In this document: one piece after another, positions 55,294 through 63,455 of the stretch | Layout: each line of letters begins with the position of its first letter | How positions within the stretch are numbered: position 1 is the first letter of the stretch | DNA from: Microbacterium pumilum | Lineage (GTDB): Bacteria > Actinomycetota > Actinomycetes > Actinomycetales > Microbacteriaceae | DNA length: 64,000 bases | Assembly (NCBI RefSeq): GCF_039530225.1 | Contig: NZ_BAAAOH010000001.1 | Location: 434,001 to 498,000 of the forward strand | Direction of reading: 5' to 3' | Translations under genes and position numbers: made by a program | The notes under the pieces: model-generated | The model's database searches: none | The model's input: only the letters and a program-made list of their open reading frames with translations | Told to the model about the DNA's origin: nothing

Positions 55294-56544
55294 TCAGCCT
55301 CGTTCCTCACGCACCCCGACGCGGACGAGGTGGTCGTTCACGAACCGCCCGTCCGGGTCCAGCCGTTCGAACACCGCACGGGCGTCGGCGAGGCGCGGAT
55401 GCACCCGCTCGATGGCCGCGCGGTCGAACCGGTGCACCTTGCCCCAGTGCGGGCGCGCGTCGAACGGCGCGAGCGCCTCTTCGATCGGCGGCAGCAGCGC
55501 CCACACCCCGTCACGGTGGTTGTGCCAGGTGAAGTGGATGATCACGCAGTCGCGCTGGTAGGCGGGGCTCAGCCACAGGTCGTCGGCGGCGGCGGTGCGC
55601 AGTTCGGTCACGATCAGGTGGGGACGGATGTCGTCACCCAGCGCGCGTACCGCGCGCAGCGCATCCGCGGCATGGCGTCGTGCGACGAAGTATTCGGTCT
55701 GGATCTCGTCGCCGAACGACGGCTCGCGGTCCAGGCGGAAGTGCGGCAGTCGCAGCAGCCATGGCCCCGGGACGCCGTGCCCCTCGGTGACGTTGTCGCC
55801 GCCACCCAGCGGCGACTCATCGGCCGCGTGCACTCCATCGAGAATCGCGTCGGGGACTGCTCCGTCGTCGGCTTCCAGCCGTGTCTTCACCAGAATCGGG
55901 CCGATCGAGTCCGGCTCCCATCGAGAGAACACCGACACGCTGAACCCCGCCCCGGTCACGGCGGAATAGTCGCCGAGCGCCGCATCCCACGACACTCCGG
56001 TGTAGATGTCCTGCCGCATCCGGAACGAGGGCCGGATGTCGAGGGTCAATGTCACGACGATGCCATAGGCGCCGAGGCCCACCACGAGCGCGTCGAAGTC
56101 GGTGTCGCCGCGACGAACCTCGTGCACCTCGGCGTCTGCGCCGATGTAGCGCAGCGAGCGCACCGACGCCGACAGCACGGGGTTGGCGTCTCCCGAGCCG
56201 TGGGTGCCGGTGGCTGATGCGCCGCCCACGTTGATGTGCGGCAGCGACCCCATGTTGCGCAGCGCCCAGCCGCGCTCCTCGAGCCATAGCGCGAGCTCGC
56301 CGTAGCGGGTGCCCGCCGTCACGGTGACCGCATGCGATTCTGCGTCGAGCGAGAACTCCGAGGGGATGCCCGTGACATCGACGAGCGTGCCGGTCGTGTC
56401 CGGAAGATCCGTGAACGAGTGACGCGTGCCGAGGGCCCGCACCCGTCCGGGCGCCGCCAGGACGCGGCGGATGTCGTCGACCGAGCTCGCCGCCACCGTC
56501 TGCGGCGCGGTGTATTCGTAGGTTCCTGCCCAGTTGCGGGTCAT
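55294..56544 (-). CDS. Alditol oxidase (FAD-linked, VAO family)
   Basis: Oxidises the C1 hydroxyl of alditols with O2, giving aldose and H2O2; 416 aa, same length as Streptomyces AldO. The His in LGTRHSF (about residue 42) matches the covalent FAD histidine of AldO. Active-site counterparts are visible: Ser in THGSGD, Glu and Arg in TELRT, His and Thr in 'IIHFTW', and Lys in HWGK. It lies 29 bp after the FadR-type gene, so the two are co-transcribed, divergent from the tetrulose operon. Gulonolactone or arabinonolactone oxidases are relatives, but the HWGK and ELR pattern favours alditol oxidase. Confidence 0.88.
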   Translation of the reverse strand: MTRNWAGTYEYTAPQTVAASSVDDIRRVLAAPGRVRALGTRHSFTDLPDTTGTLVDVTGIPSEFSLDAESHAVTVTAGTRYGELALWLEERGWALRNMGSLPHINVGGASATGTHGSGDANPVLSASVRSLRYIGADAEVHEVRRGDTDFDALVVGLGAYGIVVTLTLDIRPSFRMRQDIYTGVSWDAALGDYSAVTGAGFSVSVFSRWEPDSIGPILVKTRLEADDGAVPDAILDGVHAADESPLGGGDNVTEGHGVPGPWLLRLPHFRLDREPSFGDEIQTEYFVARRHAADALRAVRALGDDIRPHLIVTELRTAAADDLWLSPAYQRDCVIIHFTWHNHRDGVWALLPPIEEALAPFDARPHWGKVHRFDRAAIERVHPRLADARAVFERLDPDGRFVNDHLVRVGVREERG

Positions 56545-56573
56545 CGCTGCTCCCTCATCCGCTGGATCGCGGC

Positions 56574-57311
56574 TCAGTTCGTCGCTTCGGCAGCGAGTCG
56601 CTGCGAGGCGGTGGCCATGTGCGTCGCCATCGCCGAGGCGGCGGCATCCTCGTCGGCCGCCGCGATCGCGCGGTAGACGGCATCATGCTCGGCGATGGCG
56701 ATGAGCGCCTCCGCCTCATCGTGCACGGCGCGGTCGGCATACACCTGCAGCAAGGAGCGGACCACGTGGAGCAGGTCGACCAGGGTGTCGTTACCCGCAG
56801 CCGCGGCGAGCGCGTTGTGGAAGTCGAGGTCGGCGCGTGCGAAGGCCCGCAGATTGTCGACCTCGGCACGCATGCGATCGAGCGGCCCCGAGATCGCCGT
56901 GAGCTCCCCGCCGGCCGCGCGCGCGGCCGCCAGCCGCGCGACGTAGATCTCGAGCCCGGAGCGAAGCTCCAGCAGTTCGGCTGTGCTCTTCTGCCCGATG
57001 AGCAGCCCCCACCGCAGTGTCTGCGGCAGCAGTTCGCTCGCGGTGCCGCGAAGGTACGTACCGGACCCGGGACGCACATCGACGATGCCGAGGATCTCGA
57101 GCGCGGCGAGCGCCTCTCGGACCGCAGAACGGCCGACGCCGAGCGTGGCAGCGAGGTGGCGCTCGGGCGGCAGACGCGTACCCGGCTCGATGGATCCACT
57201 GGTGAAGAGGTCCATCAGGCGACGAGCCACCTCCGACACCGGTGTGCCGCTCGGCAGCGCGCCGAGCGACGCGGAGATCTCTGCCGATCGGTCGTCGGGA
57301 AAGGCGGGCAT
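56574..57311 (-). CDS. GntR/FadR-family regulator
   Basis: Regulator of 245 aa: N-terminal winged helix (residues 25-90, '[29 protein letters not shown]') and C-terminal all-helical FCD ligand domain with a metal-site pattern (DLDFHNALA, later His residues in 'ATHMA'). FCD regulators sense small organic acids. It is divergent from the MFS-kinase operon with a palindrome in the 120-bp gap, and is followed by alditol oxidase. It is the likely repressor of both transcripts; apionate or a tetrulose phosphate is a candidate effector (inference). Confidence 0.92.
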   Translation of the reverse strand: MPAFPDDRSAEISASLGALPSGTPVSEVARRLMDLFTSGSIEPGTRLPPERHLAATLGVGRSAVREALAALEILGIVDVRPGSGTYLRGTASELLPQTLRWGLLIGQKSTAELLELRSGLEIYVARLAAARAAGGELTAISGPLDRMRAEVDNLRAFARADLDFHNALAAAAGNDTLVDLLHVVRSLLQVYADRAVHDEAEALIAIAEHDAVYRAIAAADEDAAASAMATHMATASQRLAAEATN

Positions 57312-57351
57312 GCGAACAACCTAGCGCGAAAAACCCGGATCAGGTCTTGCA

Positions 57352-57373
57352 ATTGGTCAACCGGTTTGCCAAT
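57352..57373. promoter_or_regulatory. FadR-type operator of the tetrulose/apionate cluster
   Basis: A 22-bp inverted repeat with outer arms ATTGG/CCAAT and inner palindrome AACCGGTT (57359-57366), with mismatches only between them. It lies 41 bp before the regulator start and 59 bp before the MFS start, central to the divergent promoter. FCD-GntR operators commonly have a central palindrome of this kind. Confidence 0.75.
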
Positions 57374-57431
57374 ATGTAGTCAGGCATCAATTCGGATGCC
57401 GCAGAAATCAAGGACGATCACAGGAGTCAGC

Positions 57432-58811
57432 GTGGACAGCACCCCCGTCGTGACCGGCATAGAATCCCCCGTCGCCAAGTCGGCCATCCGCAAGGTCTCA
57501 CTGCGGCTCGTGCCCTTCGTGGCGCTGATGTTCTTCATCAACTACCTCGACCGCACCGCGATCGGCTTCGCCGCCCCGAACGGCATGAACGAGGACCTCG
57601 GGCTGACTGCGGCCCAATTCGGCTTCGCGTCCGGCGTCTTCTTCGTCGGCTACATCCTGCTCGAGGTGCCCTCCAACCTGGCTCTGCACAAGTTCGGCGC
57701 CCGACGCTGGCTCTCGCGCATCATGGTCAGCTGGGGCATCGTCGCGCTGCTGTTCACGTGGGTGCAGAACTTCGAGCAGCTCGTGGTGCTCCGATTCCTC
57801 CTCGGAGTCGCCGAAGCGGGATTCTTCCCGGGAGCGATCCTGTTCCTGAGCCTGTGGGTGCCCTCTCAGTACCGCGGCCGCATCCTGATGCTCTTCTACC
57901 TGGCCCAGCCGCTCACCACGGTCATCGGCGCCCCGCTCGCAGGCTGGCTCATCCAGCAGGACGACGCCGTGTTCGGCCTCGCAGGCTGGCGCTTCATGTT
58001 CTTCGGCGTCGCGATCCCCGCGATCGTCGTCGGTGTCATCGCGTGGTTCTACCTCAAGGACAAGCCGGCCGATGCGAAGTGGCTGACGGCGGAGGAGCAG
58101 ACGTGGCTCACGGATGCGAACGCTGCGGAGCGGAAGCTGACTGAGAAGTCCGAGAAGCACGTATCGGTGCGCTACGCATTCGGCAGCGGACGGGTCTGGA
58201 TGCTGTCGTTCATCTACTTCGGCTTCATCTACGGCCTCTACGCCCTGGCCTTCTTCCTGCCGACGATCATCGACGGGTTCCAGACGGCGGCCGGCACGGA
58301 GTTCGACATGTTCCAGAAGGGGCTCATCACGGCGATCCCGTACCTGCCCGCCGCGATCGCGATGTACTTCTGGTCGCGCGACGCGTCACGACGCGGACTG
58401 CGGACGTGGCACATCGTCGCACCCGCCCTGCTCGGAGCGATCTCGATCCCACTCGCCCTGTTCGCCGGCTCCCCCGCCGCGACGATCGCCGTGATCACCT
58501 TGACCGCCATCGCGATCTTCTCCGCGCTGCCGAACTTCTGGACGCTGCCGACCAAGTTCCTCACGGGGATCGCGGCCGCCGCGGGCGTCGCACTCATCAA
58601 CACCGTCGGCAACCTGGCCGGATTCAGCGCCCCGTTCATCACGGGTGCGGTGCACGACTGGACGGGCGGATACGAGGTGCCGATGATGATCGTAGGCGGC
58701 GTGATGCTGGTGTCGGCGATCCTGATGGTCCTGCTGGCCCGCAGCAACCGCGCCGCCGTGACCGCGGCCGGACTCGCCACCGCGCATGCCGAGCAGGAGG
58801 CGAAGCGCTGA
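57432..58811 (+). CDS. MFS transporter, anion:cation symporter type
   Basis: Twelve-span carrier of 459 aa from GTG 57432, chosen by CAGGAG 5 nt upstream; the frame extends antisense to the regulator and is rejected. The sequence 'FINYLDRTAIGFAAPNG' and 'RFLLGVAEAGFFPGAILFLSLWVPSQYRGR' is characteristic of the ACS family, which imports tartrate, galactonate and other organic anions. As first gene of the operon it would import its substrate, an aldonate-type acid by family (inference). The stop overlaps the kinase start by 1 nt. Confidence 0.93.
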   Translation: MDSTPVVTGIESPVAKSAIRKVSLRLVPFVALMFFINYLDRTAIGFAAPNGMNEDLGLTAAQFGFASGVFFVGYILLEVPSNLALHKFGARRWLSRIMVSWGIVALLFTWVQNFEQLVVLRFLLGVAEAGFFPGAILFLSLWVPSQYRGRILMLFYLAQPLTTVIGAPLAGWLIQQDDAVFGLAGWRFMFFGVAIPAIVVGVIAWFYLKDKPADAKWLTAEEQTWLTDANAAERKLTEKSEKHVSVRYAFGSGRVWMLSFIYFGFIYGLYALAFFLPTIIDGFQTAAGTEFDMFQKGLITAIPYLPAAIAMYFWSRDASRRGLRTWHIVAPALLGAISIPLALFAGSPAATIAVITLTAIAIFSALPNFWTLPTKFLTGIAAAAGVALINTVGNLAGFSAPFITGAVHDWTGGYEVPMMIVGGVMLVSAILMVLLARSNRAAVTAAGLATAHAEQEAKR

Positions 58812-60547
58812 TGACCAGGCTGTGGAACGAACCCGCCGATTTCGCGGACGAGATGATCGCCGGATTCGTCGCGGCGAACGGGCGGTATGTCCGACGCGTA
58901 TCAGGCGGGGTCGTCCGCAGCACGGTCGTGCCCGACGGCCAGGTCGCCGTCGTGATCGGCGGCGGATCGGGTCACTACCCCGCTTTCGGCGGGCTCGTCG
59001 GCCAGGGCCTCGCGCACGGGGCCGCGATGGGCAATCTCTTCGCCTCACCGTCCACCCAGCAGGTGCACAGTGTCGCCGCTGCCGCCGAGCACGGCGGCGG
59101 GGTGTTCCTGAGCTACGGCAACTACGCCGGCGACGTGCTGAACTTCGACTCGGCGCAGGATCGCCTGCGCGCCGAGGGCATCCCGTGCGAGACCGTCACC
59201 GTCACCGACGACATCTCGAGCGCATCCGTCGACGAGCGCCACAAGCGTCGCGGCATCGCCGGCGACCTCACCGTGTTCCGCATCGCGGCTGCCGCCGCCG
59301 AGGCGGGATACGACCTCGCCGGCGTCACCACGGTGGCTCGACGGGCCAACGACCGCACCCGCTCGTTCGGCGTCGCGTTCACCGGCTGCACGCTCCCCGG
59401 CGCCGAACAGCCGCTGTTCTCGGTGCCCGAGGGTCGTATGGCGGTGGGCCTCGGCATCCACGGCGAGCCGGGTATCGACGAGACCGATGTTCCGACTGCC
59501 GACGAACTCGCCGAGCTGCTCACCGCTCGGCTGCTCACCGAGCTTCCCGACGACATCGCTCAGACGAACGGCGGCCGCGTGGTGCCGATCCTCAACGGGC
59601 TCGGCTCCGTCAAGTACGAGGAGCTGTTCGTCGTCTACGGCCGCATCGCGCAGCTGCTCGGCGACGCCGGCGTCGAGATCGTCGACCCGCATGTCGGCGA
59701 GTACTGCACGAGCTTCGACATGGCAGGCACGTCGCTCACCCTGCTCTGGCTGGACGACGAGCTCGCCGAACTGTGGGACACCCCCGTCGACACCCCCGCG
59801 TATCGTCGCGGCTCGGTGGTCGCGGCCGCGCACGACGACACTGCCGCCTCCGCGGAGACGACCCTCGATATCCCGGCGGCGAGCGAGGGATCACGAGCCG
59901 CGGCCGCCCTCGCGGCCCACGCCGTGACCGTCATCGCCGAGACGATCGACACCCACGTCGACGAGCTCGGCCGCCTCGACCAGATCGCCGGCGACGGCGA
60001 CCACGGCATCGGCATGCAGCGCGGCGCCCGCGCCGCGCGTGCAGCGGCCGCAGCCGCCGTCGAGGGCGGAGCGGGAGCCGGCACCGTGCTCGTGCACGCC
60101 GCAGACGCCTGGTCGGATCGCGCCGGCGGAACGTCCGGAGCGCTGTGGGGCGTCATCCTCCGCTCGATCGGCGAGACGATCGGCGACGATGACGCGCCGA
60201 GTGCGGCATCCGTCGCCGCGGGTGTCGCCGCGGCGAGCGACGGAGTCACCGCGTACGGCAAGGCCGAGGTCGGAGACAAGACGATGGTCGACGCACTCGT
60301 GCCGTTCAGCGCCTCCCTCACGCAGGGCGTCGCCGCGGGCGCGACACTGTCCGCCGCGTGGCAGAAGGCGGCGGATGCCGCCACCCGCGCTGCGGCCGCC
60401 ACGGCCGACCTCCTCCCCCGCATGGGCCGTGCCCGACCACACGCCGAGAAGAGCCTCGGCACCCCCGACCCCGGCGCGCACTCGCTCGCCCTCATCGCCA
60501 CCGCCATCGGCGCGCTCCTCATCGACGCGTCGGATGAAAGGAACTGA
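58811..60547 (+). CDS. DhaK-DhaL-type ketose kinase, probable erythrulose kinase
   Basis: ATP-dependent ketose kinase of 578 aa combining a DhaK domain (1-330) and a DhaL domain (about 365-578). DhaK has [12 protein letters not shown] (50-61) and the substrate-hemiaminal His217 in GIHGEPG. DhaL has the Mg-ATP aspartate motif GDGDHG (near 396). This single-chain ATP-type form is shared by dihydroxyacetone kinases and by the L- and D-erythrulose kinases (LerK/DerK) of mycobacteria. Followed at once by RpiB and TIM homologues, it more likely phosphorylates erythrulose than dihydroxyacetone (inference). Confidence 0.9.
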   Translation: MTRLWNEPADFADEMIAGFVAANGRYVRRVSGGVVRSTVVPDGQVAVVIGGGSGHYPAFGGLVGQGLAHGAAMGNLFASPSTQQVHSVAAAAEHGGGVFLSYGNYAGDVLNFDSAQDRLRAEGIPCETVTVTDDISSASVDERHKRRGIAGDLTVFRIAAAAAEAGYDLAGVTTVARRANDRTRSFGVAFTGCTLPGAEQPLFSVPEGRMAVGLGIHGEPGIDETDVPTADELAELLTARLLTELPDDIAQTNGGRVVPILNGLGSVKYEELFVVYGRIAQLLGDAGVEIVDPHVGEYCTSFDMAGTSLTLLWLDDELAELWDTPVDTPAYRRGSVVAAAHDDTAASAETTLDIPAASEGSRAAAALAAHAVTVIAETIDTHVDELGRLDQIAGDGDHGIGMQRGARAARAAAAAAVEGGAGAGTVLVHAADAWSDRAGGTSGALWGVILRSIGETIGDDDAPSAASVAAGVAAASDGVTAYGKAEVGDKTMVDALVPFSASLTQGVAAGATLSAAWQKAADAATRAAAATADLLPRMGRARPHAEKSLGTPDPGAHSLALIATAIGALLIDASDERN

Positions 60548-60548
60548 C

Positions 60549-61019
60549 ATGCCCGAACCTCTCCGCCTCGTCGTCGGCTGCGACGACGCCGGCTACGACT
60601 ACAAAGAGATCCTCAAGCGCGACCTCGAGGCGAACCCCGGCGTGGCATCAGTGGTGGATGTCGGGGTCGACGCCGACGGACACACCGGCTATCCCCGCAT
60701 CGCGACCGCGGCGGCCGAGCTCGTCGCCAAGGGCGAGGCCGACCGCGCGCTGCTCATCTGCGGCACGGGCCTCGGCGTCGCCATCGCGGCGAACAAGGTG
60801 CCGGGCATCCGGGCAGTGACGGCTCACGACAGCTTCTCGGTCGAGCGCAGCGTGCTCTCGAACAACGCGCAGGTGCTCACGATGGGGCAGCGCGTCGTCG
60901 GCATCGAGCTCGCCCGCCGACTCGCCCGTGAATGGCTGGAGTACCGCTTCGACCCGACCTCGGCGTCCGCGGCCAAGGTCGCATCGATCGACGAGTACGA
61001 GCAGACCGGCAGCTGCTGA
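60549..61019 (+). CDS. RpiB-family sugar-phosphate isomerase, probable tetrulose-4-phosphate isomerase
   Basis: Aldose-ketose isomerase of 156 aa, RpiB/LacAB fold. The catalytic Cys71 is in ICGTGLG, followed by [11 protein letters not shown] and [12 protein letters not shown]. The near-invariant Asp-His-Ala-Gly at the N-terminus is Asp-Asp-Ala-Gly (residues 12-15), so the usual phosphate or substrate His is Asp. That suggests a substrate other than ribose 5-phosphate. In erythritol and threitol pathways RpiB homologues convert D-erythrulose 4-phosphate to D-erythrose 4-phosphate, the probable role here. It is 1 bp from the kinase stop and overlaps the next gene by 1 nt. Confidence 0.9.
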   Translation: MPEPLRLVVGCDDAGYDYKEILKRDLEANPGVASVVDVGVDADGHTGYPRIATAAAELVAKGEADRALLICGTGLGVAIAANKVPGIRAVTAHDSFSVERSVLSNNAQVLTMGQRVVGIELARRLAREWLEYRFDPTSASAAKVASIDEYEQTGSC

Positions 61020-61777
61020 TGGCCGCACGCGCAACCGTCGGCGTGAGCCTCAAGATGTACTTCGGTCATCGTGAGGCCCGCGAGTGGTTCGCGCGCGTCG
61101 CCGAGCTAGCCGCTCGGCACCCGGCCGTCGTGAACGGAAGCGTCGAGCTCTTCGTCATCCCGACCTACCTGCAGATCGGCGCGGCGCTCGAGGCGTTCCA
61201 GGGAACCCGCACGATCGTGGGAGCTCAGGATGCCGCAGCCGAGGACTCCGGCGCCTTCACCGGTGAGGTCAGCCCGGCCGAGCTCGCCGAGGTCGGAGTG
61301 GGAGTCGTCGAGATCGGGCATGCCGAGCGACGCCGCCTTTTCGGCGAGACGGACGAGGTGGTGCGAGCCAAGACGGCGGCGGCCCTTCGCAATGGTCTGC
61401 GACCCGTGCTCTGCATCGGCGAAGTGGATCAGGTCGACGCCGCCGAGGCCGCGACTCGTACCGTCGCGCAGCTGCGCGATGCCCTCGACGGTGCGCCGGC
61501 CGGTCCGCTGATCGTCGCGTACGAGCCGGTCTGGGCGATCGGCGCGCCGCAGCCCGCTCCGGTCCCGCACATCCGCACCGTGACGCTCGCTCTCCGCGAA
61601 GCCGCCGCGGAGCGTCCTGGCACGTCCGTCATCTACGGCGGGTCGGCCGGACCCGGCCTGCTCAGCGAACTCGGGGATGCCGTCGACGGACTCTTCCTCG
61701 GACGCTTCGCGCACGACGTGGACAACCTCGTCCTGGTGCTCGACGAAGCCGCGGAACACGCCGGGGGAACGCGATGA
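61019..61777 (+). CDS. Triosephosphate-isomerase-like protein, probable L-erythrulose-1-phosphate isomerase
   Basis: TIM-barrel isomerase of 252 aa. Lys12 (SLKMYFG), His101 (EIGHAERR) and Glu169 (AYEPVWAIG) supply the complete TIM catalytic triad, and the phosphate loop 'VIYGGSAGP' is present. The usual NWKMN start is changed to SLKMYF, typical of EryH/LerI-type proteins rather than glycolytic TpiA. In the known route these convert L-erythrulose 1-phosphate to D-erythrulose 4-phosphate. The ATG overlaps the RpiB stop (TGATG) and its stop overlaps the next gene (ATGA). Confidence 0.9.
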   Translation: MAARATVGVSLKMYFGHREAREWFARVAELAARHPAVVNGSVELFVIPTYLQIGAALEAFQGTRTIVGAQDAAAEDSGAFTGEVSPAELAEVGVGVVEIGHAERRRLFGETDEVVRAKTAAALRNGLRPVLCIGEVDQVDAAEAATRTVAQLRDALDGAPAGPLIVAYEPVWAIGAPQPAPVPHIRTVTLALREAAAERPGTSVIYGGSAGPGLLSELGDAVDGLFLGRFAHDVDNLVLVLDEAAEHAGGTR

Positions 61778-62568
61778 TCGGCCTCGGGTCCTACGCGTAC
61801 TTCTGGCAGCAGTCCGACCGGGTCGATGAGCCGGTCTCGCTCGTCGACGTGCTCCGCGACACGCGAGCGCAGGATGTCGATCTGTTCCAGATCTGCGACT
61901 ACCCGCCCCTGCTCAGCATGAGCGCCACCGAGATCGCGGATGCCGCGTCCGCCGCCCGTGACCTCGGGATCGAGATCGAGCTCGGCACGAAGGGCATCGA
62001 TCCCGCTCACCTCGAGACGTTCCTGCGGCTCGCGGATGCTTTCGACGCGCGACTCGTACGCAGCATGCTGTTCGCGCCGGACTCGCGACCCTCGCTCGAA
62101 CAGGCCGAGCGGATGCTGCGCACGGCCCTGCCTGCATACGAGGCGGCCGGCGTCACCCTCGCCCTGGAGACGTACGAGCAGGTCGCGACCGACGATCTCA
62201 TCGGACTCATCGAGAGCATCGGGTCCGATCGGCTCGGCATCTGCCTCGACCCCGCGAACGTGGTCGCGCGACTCGAGACCCCGCAGCGGGTCGTCGAGCG
62301 CTGCGCGCCGTTCACCAAGAACATCCACGCGAAGGACTTCGCCTTCGCCCGCCAGGACGGCTGGGTGGGCTTCACGTACAGCGGCACGGCGATGGGCACA
62401 GGCCTTCACGACTACCCCCACCTGCTGCGGACAGTGCGGCCTGACGAGCGGCACATCAACCAGATCGTCGAGCACTGGCTCCCCTGGCAGGGCGACCCCG
62501 AATCCACCATCACCACCGAGCGGGACTGGACCCGCATCACACTCGAATACCTGAGGAGCACGACATGA
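61774..62568 (+). CDS. Xylose-isomerase-like TIM barrel, candidate 3-oxo-isoapionate decarboxylase (OiaC-like)
   Basis: Metal-dependent TIM-barrel protein of 264 aa (AP_endonuc_2/sugar-phosphate-isomerase superfamily). Likely metal ligands are Glu132 (LALETYE), Asp159 (CLDPAN), His185 (IHAKD) and a late Glu. Overlaps on both sides (ATGA) show tight coupling with the TIM-like and 6PGDH-like genes. In the non-phosphorylating D-apionate pathway a protein of this superfamily, OiaC, decarboxylates 3-oxo-isoapionate to L-erythrulose. The neighbours fit this, but the sequence alone would also fit an epimerase or isomerase. Confidence 0.72.
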   Translation: MIGLGSYAYFWQQSDRVDEPVSLVDVLRDTRAQDVDLFQICDYPPLLSMSATEIADAASAARDLGIEIELGTKGIDPAHLETFLRLADAFDARLVRSMLFAPDSRPSLEQAERMLRTALPAYEAAGVTLALETYEQVATDDLIGLIESIGSDRLGICLDPANVVARLETPQRVVERCAPFTKNIHAKDFAFARQDGWVGFTYSGTAMGTGLHDYPHLLRTVRPDERHINQIVEHWLPWQGDPESTITTERDWTRITLEYLRSTT

Positions 62569-63428
62569 GCACCACTCAAGAGGCCTACACGATCGCCGTC
62601 CTGGGCGCCGGCGGCAAGATGGGGATGCGAGTCTCCGACAACCTCGTCAAGACCGGACACGACGTCCTCTACGTGGAGAACTCGCCCGCGGGGCAGGAGC
62701 GCACTCGCGCGGCGGGACGCGAGGTCACCGAACTGGCGGATGCCGTCGCCGACGCCGACATCGTCGTCTTCGCCGTTCCGGACCTGGCGCTCGGCGCTGT
62801 CACCGCTCAGGTGGTGCCGGAGATGAAGAGCGGGTCGATCGTGCTGACGCTCGACCCGGCCGCTGCGTACGCGGGCCTGCTCACGACTCGCGACGACGTC
62901 ATCCAGGCTGTCGCGCACCCCTGCCACCCGTCGATCTTCCTGCAGCGCCAGACGCCCGAGGAGTGGGCCGACACGTTCGGAGGCATCGCCGCGCCGCAGG
63001 ACGCGATCGCGGCGATCGAGTCCGACGACCCCGCCAAGCAGGCGATCGTCGAGGCCACCGTGCGGGCGATCTACGCCCCGATCATCGACGTCCACTGGGT
63101 GACGATCAAGCAGCTCGCCCAGCTCGAGCCGACGCTCGTCGAGACGGTCGCCTGCATGATCGGCGCGCTGCTCAACGACGCGCTCAACGAAGCCGTCAAC
63201 ACCATGGGCGTACCCGAGGCGGCCGCGCGAAGCATCCTGTACGGACACACGCAGGTCGCGCTCGCCAACGGCCTCCGCGGCGACAACCCGTTCAGTGATG
63301 CGTGCCTGATCGCGATGGACTACGGTCGCGAGAGCATCATCAAGGACGATTGGAAGAAGATCTTCCGCGACGACGAGCTCGACAAGAACCTCGCCCGCAT
63401 GCTGCACCTGGACCACATCGAACGCTGA
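62565..63428 (+). CDS. 6PGDH-like NAD-binding oxidoreductase, candidate D-apionate oxidoisomerase (ApnO-like)
   Basis: Rossmann-fold oxidoreductase of 287 aa with dinucleotide motif GAGGKMG (residues 14-20) and an unusual central HPCHPS (118-123). Its C-terminal helical domain resembles PGDH_C, as in the ApnO family. ApnO oxidises and isomerises D-apionate to 3-oxo-isoapionate, which OiaC then decarboxylates. Position directly behind the OiaC-like gene (4-bp overlap) supports this. A generic hydroxyacid dehydrogenase is the alternative. The conserved 'KKIFRDDELDKNLARML' tail is intact. Confidence 0.72.
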   Translation: MSTTQEAYTIAVLGAGGKMGMRVSDNLVKTGHDVLYVENSPAGQERTRAAGREVTELADAVADADIVVFAVPDLALGAVTAQVVPEMKSGSIVLTLDPAAAYAGLLTTRDDVIQAVAHPCHPSIFLQRQTPEEWADTFGGIAAPQDAIAAIESDDPAKQAIVEATVRAIYAPIIDVHWVTIKQLAQLEPTLVETVACMIGALLNDALNEAVNTMGVPEAAARSILYGHTQVALANGLRGDNPFSDACLIAMDYGRESIIKDDWKKIFRDDELDKNLARMLHLDHIER

Positions 63429-63455
63429 TTCGACCGGACGCTGAGGAGTTTCACC

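Noticed and set aside
58406..58810. Earlier start for the ketose kinase inside the MFS gene.
   Set aside because: The kinase fold begins at the ATG at 58811, which shares its A with the MFS stop codon; the upstream frame is a shadow.
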